Shown in pieces: positions 1 through 7,392 of a DNA stretch of 13,133 nt. The position numbers were made by a program, and so were the translations under genes. This stretch comes from Melampsora larici-populina 98AG31 (Eukaryota > Basidiomycota > Pucciniomycetes > Pucciniales > Melampsoraceae): contig NW_006768792.1 in the NCBI RefSeq assembly GCF_000204055.1, positions 1,110,949-1,124,081 on the forward strand, in the 5' to 3' direction. The notes beneath the pieces were generated by a model. It was not told the origin of the DNA. It made no database searches and saw only the letters and a list, made by a program, of their open reading frames with translations. The first letter of the stretch is position 1; each line of letters starts with the position of its first letter.

Positions 1-386
1 TCAGCCGGAACTTGGCTCGTGAAGCAGATTTATGAATTTTTTTGATCTAGCAAGCTCTACCAACTGACACTCGACGGGGAACCGACGGGGAACCGATATT
101 TCGGTAGGCCCCCGATTTTCGGTGCCGGGGGCCGGTCTGAAGACGTACATGAAGATCCCCGACGGGGAGGGGTCGGCTCGGAAGCCGGGATGCATTTCCA
201 AAAAGTGCTCGGGGTGGATTTTCGCCGGTCCCCGCTCCCGAGCGAGCGGGGCTCATGCTGACATACAGGGGCCAGCAGAGTACAGGGTACAGCCCGAGGG
301 AAATTGGCAAACCTATTGCTAACGAGTTGTGAACGAGTTTCTTGATTCGAGGAAATTTCAAACCCAGACACCAAAATTTCACTCAA
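1..386. repeat. GC-rich low-complexity/repetitive tract, probable transposable-element remnant
   Basis: This tract is much richer in G and C than its surroundings. It holds two tandem copies of the 11-mer cgacggggaac at 72-93, with a related cgacggggagg near 159. It also contains small hairpins, such as the inverted pair around cccgctc/gagcggg near 233-250. The motif aacgagt recurs at about 320, 333 and 396. Open frames exist on both strands, but they overlap each other, are rich in P, R and S, and show no domain. I read this as repeat-derived rather than coding. Its left boundary is outside the window. Confidence 0.4.
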
Positions 387-922
387 TCGGGTTTCAAACG
401 AGTTAATTCCCGTGGTGTTATATACATACTATGTATTACCAAGATACTGAAGAGCCTATATCAAGCTCTCCTTTCCCTCTACAAAGCTCTACAAAGCCTG
501 TAATTAGAAATGTGTTTACCTCGTATGGGCAAACTATGACAATGCCAACACCCTTGGGGGTAGAAGTTTTTGGTCTTGATTCGAAACGTCAAAGAATCTG
601 TATCCAAACACACCCCTCTAGTCCCCTTTGAGCTTCAGCTATTCTTTCAACTCGCGGCTCTGCTTGTGCATCATATTACACATAGTGGGCTCTCATGGGT
701 CAAAACAAATGGATTACGCGAAGGATTATTAAATCAATCTAAATCTTTATTGACCTCAACAGCAACTGAAATTGACACGTAACAAGAAGCCCAACTTTGT
801 GACTGAGATGGGATCAGAATATGTACCCTTTTCTATTTGTATACCAACAGGAAGTCTAGGCCCAGTATGTACATTGATTTGAAAGTTTTTGAGAATGTTG
901 CTTGCAGAAAATCCAAACTTCA
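387..922. other. Intergenic, no gene seen
   Basis: AT-rich sequence between the GC-rich tract and the 3' end of the secreted-protein gene. The short open frames here have no recognisable motif or intron structure. It should contain the 3' UTR of the minus-strand gene ending at 923. Confidence 0.5.
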
Positions 923-1237
923 TTACATCTTTGCATTCAATTGACAATGAGAACAATTCATAACATGATTACTTCCAGTTCCACAATCAATAGTGTCTGA
1001 GACATAATTTAACCCACATTTTCCACAATAGTTGACTACTTCACGTGCATTATCTATGCAATAGGTCCAAGCAGTTCTGCAAGATGTACAGAATATAGGG
1101 TGTCTACAATCATAACGATCCTTAGTCTGAATGCTTTGTTGCAATGCAATATTGCATTTAGGACATGTCCCAGCCAAAGTGACACCTGTCAATGAAAGCA
1201 CCCAGATCCAGGCTACAAATACCGGTGAGAAGATCAT
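923..1237 (-). CDS. Small secreted cysteine-rich protein (candidate effector)
   Basis: Single-exon frame of 104 codons. The start chosen is the ATG at 1237-1235, because the longer frame would begin at a GTG. Residues 1-22 form a classic signal peptide: a short N-terminus, then a hydrophobic run VFVAWIWVLSL, with a likely cleavage after VTLA. The mature part of about 82 residues has 11 cysteines, including four CxxC pairs (CPKC, CTSC, CGKC, CSHC), which suggests one or two zinc-knuckle-like sites or a disulphide-rich fold. Rust fungi secrete many small proteins of this type into plant cells, so an effector role is a reasonable guess, but I do not recognise a named family. No intron is needed. 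An AT-rich stretch about 75 bp upstream (attatttaata on the minus strand) could be the core promoter. Confidence 0.65.
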   Translation of the reverse strand: MIFSPVFVAWIWVLSLTGVTLAGTCPKCNIALQQSIQTKDRYDCRHPIFCTSCRTAWTYCIDNAREVVNYCGKCGLNYVSDTIDCGTGSNHVMNCSHCQLNAKM

Positions 1238-1555
1238 ATGGGTCACCTTATTTTTTTGGGTTTGTTGATAAATCCAGAAAGTGATGCAGCTAATCTCTAA
1301 TCCCAGTATTAAATAATATGAAGCTTCTGTTTGCTAATTTTTATCCAACTAGCCTAGTACTTGATGATTGGATGTCTTCCTTTGATTGAACAAACGGTTT
1401 TGAGAAAGGTCACAAAGATAGGATCTCCTAAGCCTTCTATGATGTCAGGATGTGGTCAGTTGCATTTTCTAGTCAGAAAAACACTCATATGATATTCTTG
1501 ATCAACTTACAGAAAGTATAAATCTGCTGACTTTAATGAAGGTTTTCTTGATATT
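1238..1555. other. Upstream region of the secreted-protein gene, no gene seen
   Basis: About 320 bp between the start of the minus-strand secreted-protein gene and the palindromic repeat. It is AT-rich, with no coding signal on either strand. It presumably holds the promoter and 5' UTR of the gene at 923-1237. Confidence 0.4.
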
Positions 1556-1559
1556 TCAC

Positions 1560-1975
1560 AGAGCTTTGGGTAGATGTACTGGCTGCCTGAATGCAGGGTC
1601 AAGAAGGATATATTCAGTATTTTCATATCATTGGGGGAAATTTGATAATATTGGGAGGCTACCCTGCCAACATAAGTGCTTTGGGTTGAAGAATCCAAGG
1701 CATTTTTGGATGCAAATCCTCAGACAGATCCCATCCAAGGTTTTCCTCCAAGGCATCCTTTGTTGGTGGGACACCTTGGATCAAAACCTTGGAAGAATTC
1801 TGTTCAAGGTCTGAGATCCAAAAATACCTTGGATTCTTTTGTCCAGAGTAAATATGTTGAAAAAGGAAAAGCACCTTAATCAAAGGATAATAAGAGTGGT
1901 AGTTGACCTCCACACAGATATATATAAGGCTTTGCACTGAGTTCACCAATAAATCTAGCCAGAAAGGGGCTTGTT
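1560..1975. repeat. Large imperfect palindrome (fold-back repeat)
   Basis: The sequence reads much the same on both strands around a centre near 1763. In the core (1668-1859) the two arms pair with no net gap and roughly two-thirds identity. Shared blocks include caacata, agaatccaagg, atttttggat, ccaaggtttt and tccaagg. Weaker symmetry extends outward to about 1560 and 1975. As a result the two strands encode related peptides (GLKNPRHFW on + and GQKNPRYFW on -). This explains the overlapping open frames on both strands, which I do not call genes. It may be a fold-back element or an old MITE. I found no clear target-site duplication. Confidence 0.6.
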
Positions 1976-2214
1976 CCAATTGACGGAAGGTTGTCTGGTA
2001 ACCGTAAGTAATTGGATAAATCTCAGAGGACTTTTACAGAAAATGGAGCAAAGAGAAAGATTCCTCGATAAGTATGAAAGACTGCAGCTTGCTGAATCAA
2101 CATGAGATGAGAAAGAAGGTGGCCCTTTTAAGCATTTCAGGCCATGGGGCTTTGAGATGTTTTCTGCTACATGTATGCTAAATCTGTTTCCTGCTAAAGT
2201 ATGTACTTAGTTTC
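1976..2214. other. Unassigned stretch, weak coding signal on both strands
   Basis: On the + strand, 2043-2102 reads MEQRERFLDKYERL and onward to a TGA, then stays open in the same frame to about 2207. A possible intron with gtaagt and acag ends lies just before it. On the minus strand another frame is open across nearly the whole stretch. I cannot decide between a relic exon and chance. Confidence 0.2.
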
Positions 2215-2342
2215 CAATCATGAAGGCTATCAATTGATACTTGAGACATCCCCTCAGAGCCGTCAGATGAGCCTTTTTGCCACACAGGGTCCTTCTGGAT
2301 CTCATGTAAGACTTCTGCGCATGCTTCATGTTTCCCTTAAAG
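2215..2342. repeat. Diverged direct repeat, copy A
   Basis: About 125 bp that matches 2437-2560 in the same orientation. The + strand copies share atcaattgatac/ctcaattgatac, the block around ccttctggatct/ccttccggatct, and taagact. Read on the minus strand, this copy encodes EACAEVLHEIQKDPVWQK, parallel to the peptide of the other copy. Confidence 0.6.
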
Positions 2343-2436
2343 GTTTGCTTTATTTATCCACACATTATTCGCTCTCGTGGGGAGCTGATAAAGTAAGGAC
2401 CCCCCTTGTGATCTTCAGGTGGTTATTGCCAAGAAC

Positions 2437-2560
2437 AAATTGTTGAACCTCAATTGATACCAGACATTTCCTCAGATAGTTGAATGAGTCTTTTTTGTCA
2501 CAAAGTGTCCTTCCGGATCTTATCTAAGACTCCCACACAAGCTTCAAGTTCCTCTAAATT
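2437..2560. repeat. Diverged direct repeat, copy B
   Basis: Second copy of the repeat at 2215-2342, offset by about 220 bp. Its minus-strand peptide runs LEACVGVLDKIRKDTL, then a TGA where copy A has tryptophan (VWQK), then QK. The match at protein level suggests duplication of a formerly coding segment. Confidence 0.6.
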
Positions 2561-2990
2561 ATTGACAAGTTGTTTTGTGTCCCGCTGCGTTTTGGAAATG
2601 ACTCACGCAGTAGGCTCCCGAGAGTTGGTGATAGATATTCAATACCTCTGAGACTTTGGATCAAAATCTTGTTTTGCAGAATATCTTCCATTGTTCAATT
2701 TATAGACTTCATCTTTTACACATTGCACTTCATTAGCGGGTTTCAAGCTGAAAATTCTGAGGGGGGATTTCACAAACTCAACAAAGTCCACTCTCTCCTC
2801 GCGAGGATTTGAGCAAGGGATTCACCACTAAAAAGAAAAGCGTGGCCTGAGAAGTAGCCTGTATTGGGCTCAAAATCTCTACATCAAGTTGACCATTTTG
2901 TTTCTCAATAAATGGTGCTTGATGCAAAAGGAAAAGATGATGGCACAATTCCTGAGGATGTGATAATGTGAGATCTTCACATCTTTATGG
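2440..2990 (-). pseudogene. Decayed protein-coding gene of unknown family
   Basis: One minus-strand frame runs from about 2814 to 2440 and is broken only by stops. Successive pieces include REERVDFVEFVKSPLRIFSL, SAKQDFDPKSQRY, ITNSREPTA and LEELEACVGVLDKIRKDTL. Three of the interrupting stops are TGA at positions where tryptophan is plausible; one aligns with a preserved TGG in the duplicated copy at 2215-2342. Further upstream, at about 2990-2820, another frame is open (QELCHHLFLLHQAPFIEK), probably a separate exon or a frameshifted part. The length and lack of simple repeats argue for a real former gene, but I do not recognise its family. The + strand frame at 2570-2812 is a shadow. Confidence 0.45.
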
Positions 2991-3633
2991 CAGCAAACAA
3001 AACACACATTGAATTTCAAACAACTAAACAAGAAAGTTAGTAACATTCAAACACATATTTTTGTGGATTTTATAATCAATCAGTCTTCTCTAAATACCTA
3101 ACAATAGCTAGGTCATCAGCTCCTGATCCCGAGGTTAGTTACTACCTACAAGACAGGTATTATGGTGACCTATCAGTTGTTGTGGCTATTAGAGTAGTAT
3201 AATAGAAATGTGATTTATAGCATGAAAATATAGGATGAAATGAATAGAACGAGGTGACGATTTACGGACATAAACAGAGCAGAAACAGCAAAAGCAAACT
3301 TTGTACAACATGATAAAGGAAAGCGTAAGAAATAATCAATCAGGAAATGGAAATTCTAAACAGGAATTCATTCAATTAACATTGCTCTGTGAACTCATTG
3401 ACATGTTAGTGATGATTCGATTGTGTTCATAATTCTGAATTCCTTGATAGTTGATTCAATAATCGTAAGTGCATCCAACATCGACGTCTTGATGTATTGC
3501 CCAGTGTGACTTGAAACACAACACCTAACACCTTGCATCGAGAAGTCGACATCGCGTTTCACCGTCCAAAAGGGACTTCATAACCTGAACCAAAATCTCA
3601 ATACAGATGATAATCCGAATCAGAGGAATCCAG
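2991..3633. other. Intergenic, no gene seen
   Basis: AT-rich sequence with no sustained open frame on either strand. It lies 3' of the downstream part of the LRR gene and should contain its former 3' UTR. A weak imperfect stem-loop is visible around 3100-3190. The minus-strand open frame at 3525-3779 is a shadow of the LRR gene's last exon. Confidence 0.4.
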
Positions 3634-3859
3634 TTAAAAATCTGAGTCCCAGCCGTCATTCGAATCAGCATAAGCACATCGTGGCTGTCGTTCATAATAT
3701 TCGTCGTCATAGAGATCGTCATAAATATTACCATAACCATACATCCCATCCTCTTCATCCGAAGGAATAAATGACACATTCAAGATAAGCTCAATTCTAT
3801 ATTTCTCGCACAAGTCTTCTAGTTCTGAAAAATCTTCACGGTGGGACCACTCATGATTG
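3634..3859 (-). pseudogene. 3' part of an LRR gene cut by the transposon
   Basis: Directly after the left target-site duplication, the minus strand continues an open frame for 74 codons to a TAA at 3636-3634. It begins NHEWSHREDFSELEDLCEKY and ends in a strongly acidic tail rich in D, E, Y and G. Leaving out the element and one 9-bp duplication, the codon ATT-ACC is completed across the junction, and the frame from the fragment at 10527-11161 runs straight into this one. This is strong evidence that the two pieces were once one exon. The final leucine-rich turn followed by an acidic tail is what I would expect at the C-terminus of a rust F-box/LRR-type protein, but no F-box is visible. Confidence 0.75.
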
Positions 3860-3868
3860 GTAATCTCA
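3860..3868. repeat. Target-site duplication, left copy
   Basis: gtaatctca, identical to 10527-10535. It lies immediately outside the terminal inverted repeat and belongs to the coding sequence of the interrupted LRR gene (TGAGATTAC on its coding strand). Confidence 0.9.
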
Positions 3869-4066
3869 TAAGCTTAACTAAGCCCCTCGCGCGGCCGCGT
3901 CCGCGCCCTCGCAGAGGGGCTTACGGCGAAAACACTTTTTTTGGCGGACGACCTCCAGATTTTAAGTCCCCGTAAGTAGTTTTTTAAACTTCTCTTCTTC
4001 ACCTCACCGTAGAATCTTGCATCCATCTCGTATGTTGTTCTTCACAAGACCGTACACATCCTCATA
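3869..4066 (+). repeat. Left terminal inverted repeat (198 bp)
   Basis: It begins taagcttaactaagcccc and ends cacatcctcata. Base-by-base comparison with the reverse complement of 10329-10526 shows no difference, including the runs of seven T and six T. The outermost eight bases (taagctta) are self-palindromic. A GC-rich hairpin lies at 3880-3922. Confidence 0.95.
3880..3922. promoter_or_regulatory. GC-rich hairpin in the left TIR, possible transposase site
   Basis: aagcccctc at 3880-3888 is the exact inverse of gaggggctt at 3914-3922. The 25 bases between are nearly all G and C and contain gcggccgc. The same structure occurs in the right repeat at 10473-10515. A compact stem-loop this close to both ends suggests a protein-binding or strand-transfer structure, which is inference. 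Confidence 0.5.
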
Positions 4067-4475
4067 CCACCAACATCTGTATTTGTAAGAACTAACGTAT
4101 TGAAAAACGTGATGCAAATCTGAGGAGTTGTGTAACTGACTGTTTCAGCCTAAAAGACAAAAACGTTCTTTGGATTCTATACTCCCAATTTCATGTCCCA
4201 AACCCTTAAGGGTTTTGCCTTCGTAGAAACAGTACAGCACCTCTTACCTCAAAACTATTACACCAAGCACGTTGAATAATTCTTTGTCTGACACCATCAT
4301 TGTACTACTCTTGACAAGCAAAATGATTTTATATGAAATTAAAGGTTGGCCTCCAAATAAACGGACCTTGCTAAGACCAGAGGAGACAGATGTCTCTCAA
4401 AGACATCTTTCTCAATGATCTCTACCTTTGCCATTTTAAATCGCCAAAAAATAAAATCAAGAGAATCATTCGAGA
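4067..4475 (+). promoter_or_regulatory. 5' region of the DUF6589-type gene inside the element
   Basis: About 410 bp of non-coding sequence between the left TIR and the first ATG, presumably holding the promoter. It contains a perfect 16-bp palindrome at 4200-4215 (aaacccttaagggttt). No clear TATA element is evident. The stretch ttttaaatcgcc at 4435-4446 lies just upstream of the start. Confidence 0.4.
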
Positions 4476-7392
4476 ATGAAAAGAAGAGCAATCACAACTC
4501 CTGTGAACACAGAGAAAAGAAGAAGAACAGCAACACCGACCACAATTCGACAGCGACCTTTTATTGAAGCCTATGCGGTGGATGTTTACGGAGTTTTGAA
4601 AGAAAGGAATATCACTACCAAAGAGCTTATTTATGCTCTTTTAACCTCGGAATGCTCTGCTCTGAAGACCTCTCGACAATTTTGGGGAACTGAGAGGGGT
4701 TTTGATTCAACATTGGATATACTGAGGGCAATAAAGGAACTGTCGCAAAATAGTGATTACGGACGGGCTGAATGGAGCCGCTTCATTTGCACAGAGGTGA
4801 AAAGTTTCTACCAAGTGATGTGTATATTGTTTCTGACGGAGATTTTTATGGTTCATAGGCCCAGTTGCAGATTAAAGATGAGGTTTGGGCAAAAGATCAA
4901 AACTTTTACAGCTCTCAGAAGATCACACCGGTGTTTTTCAAACTTGATGAGCTGGGGAAACGCGAAGATGAATTAAGGTGTTCAATGCCGTTCACGTGGA
5001 ATCTGATCTATCACCAACTCTCCGCTAGGACTAACAATATCAAAGAGCTCGTGAGGGGTCCGGCTCATAACAATATCACACTGGAAGATGAGGACACACT
5101 GCATGGCATCGAAGAGCCTGTTTCGGATGACATTATGGCTGAGACTGCTTCTGAAGAAGAAGCCCGACATGATGTGGGAATTGAGTATGTCCCTGAAGAA
5201 AAAAAGAAAGCACAAAAGAACCGGGCTGAAGAGGTTGGGATTTGATTTTGACACCGTTGTGTTTGGTCCACCAACATCCTGATGTTCATTTGACAATTTT
5301 AGGTGGCAACTACGATTTGTGCGATGATATCTTTTCTATCGAATCGTCGTGATAATGGCCTTCAATTACACAACGCTTTGACTTTCCTGGCGACTGGGGT
5401 CTCGTGCAGGGTCTTTAAATACTTACATACACTCGGTCTAAGCAGTAGTCATGATACCGCTGTGAAAGCAATGCATCATCTACGCACCTCAAGGGAGGCC
5501 GCTCTACGAGCGATCATGGCAAAGTCTTATAGCATAAGCCCAATTGTGTGCATAGACAATTTCGATATCCTTCAAAGAGTCCAAAATACTAGTATTGAGT
5601 CTACTTCTCTCCTATTTCATGGGACTTGGGGGTACATTCAATTTCTACCGGAATATCTCAAGAAAGAACTTAGTAATGATGACGCAAAAGGTCACCTGCA
5701 AAACTACCGCCAAGCTATGGAAGAAGCTCAGCGAACTCCGGTCCCTTTCAAAATCTTCCGAGCTAAATCAAAAGAACTAGACCACTGGCAAAAAACTTTG
5801 AAAAGTCAGCTGGCTACGGTAATGTACGAATACATAATTGAACCTGGTAAAGGTCCTTCAAATGTCATCTCAAAAACCCCGCCGGCAATCGATCCAATAC
5901 CTGAGGTCGATCGACATGTGTTCCTATTGAGCTTCATGAATGCAGCGGACAATTCTGCCAAAGGAGTGGCTCAAGTATTTGATGAGATAGCTGCACAGTG
6001 TGGCCTTACGCGTGAAGAGATGGCTAAGTGGCTTCAAATATCTGAAGGTGACCTAGGTACATGTCAAAACATCGAGAGCCTTCGCAAGAAAAGGACTCCT
6101 GCTGGAACAGCGGTTGGCGGATTGACTAATGTCATGACTATTCCGGGTGTTGCACATATTATGTGGAACATGGCCCAAGGAATCTTAAGTCATCATTGGG
6201 GGAATAGTCATGATGTGAATGATACCGGCGCTTGGAAAGCGTGGCAATCCTTAGGCGGACTAATCACCAAAACACCATCAAACATGGATTTCGGAACGGT
6301 TTTGACCGCTGTACATTCAATTCACGCGGCTACGTTGGTTTCATGTTTGAGGTGAGTGATGATTTTCAAGCTGATGGATATGTATGATTATAGTTTGGTT
6401 TGGATGAAAGACATCGGTTTGAACATTTGTCCTTCCTCTGACCAGGCGAACCATGTCTAAATACGATACTCCACCCGACCTTTCAAAAGACGGTGTTGCT
6501 CAGGGGGTCATTGATGATTGTTACAATGAGTTCTGTAGCCCAGACGCGTCACGGTCATGCGATTTAAATAATCAAAATAAAGAGTATAATTTGAGACTTA
6601 GAATTCGAGATTTTGCAACTGTAGTAGAAGCAGACAGATCTACCAGCGCGGGTGATGTTGGTCGCTTGAAATTTATATGGAAGCAATGGGCACTAATGGC
6701 TCATGGAATGAAGGGTTTAAATCGTTATGCGTTACATTTGACACGCTTTCTGGTGCTTGTTGAACAAGACTTGCCACCGGCTTTGGCCAAAGTTGTTCTG
6801 CATAGTATGTTGATTCCCTCTGGCCAGCGGCCTGGTCATTTTGTTGGAAACGATCTTTGGCTTGAGCACCAAAACTATTGGCTCAAACACTTCTTTAATC
6901 AAAACGTGTGTCCTTTTTGCGTTTGGGTAATAAGTATCAATGACTAAATTTTTTCGGATGCTTTCAGAGTAATGGAACCGACGTGGAAAAATTGATCCAC
7001 ATGTCCATTAATATACCTTTGGTACGCCTTATTATCCCATTCTGACGCACGGATCTTACAATTAATGCTGATATCAAATTTAGTAGCTAAGACTGCTTCT
7101 TCAACAGTTAAATCTTCGATGTGGTCTAAAGCCAATATATCGCAAACACACACATAAAGTCACTCATCATAGCCTGGGCATCTTTTTACGCTCATGGAAT
7201 CTTCAATTTGTCACGGGTGTCAACTCACATGCGAAAGAAAGGTTTATTGATTCTATTGTGGCGGGAACCACCGGACTACAGCACAATTTAATCAATGACC
7301 AAAAAAAAAATACAAGCAGATATCGTTGGGGGTTCGGAGCAAAAGGTGGGGTTGTGGATACACAAGATCAAGCAGGTGTTGGTGAAGTGTGA
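4476..7392 (+). CDS. DUF6589 domain protein, putative transposase (six exons, 854 aa)
   Basis: Exons by my splice model: 4476-4796, 4859-5233, 5303-6351, 6446-6905, 6968-7021 and 7087-7392. Phases match at every junction, and the introns are 62, 69, 94, 62 and 65 bp. The N-terminus is basic (KRRR at 14-17, a likely nuclear signal), and residues about 180-232 are acidic and lysine-rich. The C-terminal half matches my memory of DUF6589: GDVGRLKFIWKQWALMAHG at about 652-670, then PSGQRPGHFVGNDLWLEHQ and NYWLKHFF near 706-732. Candidate acidic catalytic residues are D317 and D320 (CIDNFDI), D448 (NAADNSAKG) and E722 (DLWLEHQNYW), spaced as in a DDE/RNase H-like fold. That role is inferred, because DUF6589 has no proven activity that I know of. 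Its place between TIRs beside a helicase supports transposase. The first acceptor could also be 4864 or 4870. The last 60 residues are less certain. Confidence 0.8.
7368..7392. other. 25-bp tail-to-tail overlap of the two transposon genes
   Basis: By my exon models the + strand gene stops with TGA at 7390-7392, and the - strand helicase stops with TGA at 7370-7368. The last codons of each are therefore antisense to the other, and their 3' UTRs must overlap as well. Confidence 0.6.

Noticed and set aside
1536..1979. Two overlapping opposite-strand genes
   Set aside because: Their peptides resemble each other because the DNA is a palindrome. There is no start context, intron or domain to support a gene.
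3100..3190. Imperfect stem-loop in the intergenic region
   Set aside because: The pairing is weak and interrupted, with no RNA-gene features; such stems are expected by chance in AT-rich DNA.
3525..3779. Minus-strand open frame of 84 codons
   Set aside because: It lies out of frame over the last exon of the interrupted LRR gene, whose own frame has a matching junction and stop. It is a shadow.
7043..7045. In-frame TGA as the true end of the DUF6589-type protein
   Set aside because: Splicing 7022-7086 bypasses it and gives a smooth continuation (IPL then LRLLLQQLNL) with 101 further codons, so I read it as intronic.
6944..7153. Minus-strand open frame opposite the 3' part of the DUF6589-type gene
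   Set aside because: It covers exon 5, an intron and the start of exon 6 of the + strand gene, which have consistent splice phases and fit the family pattern.
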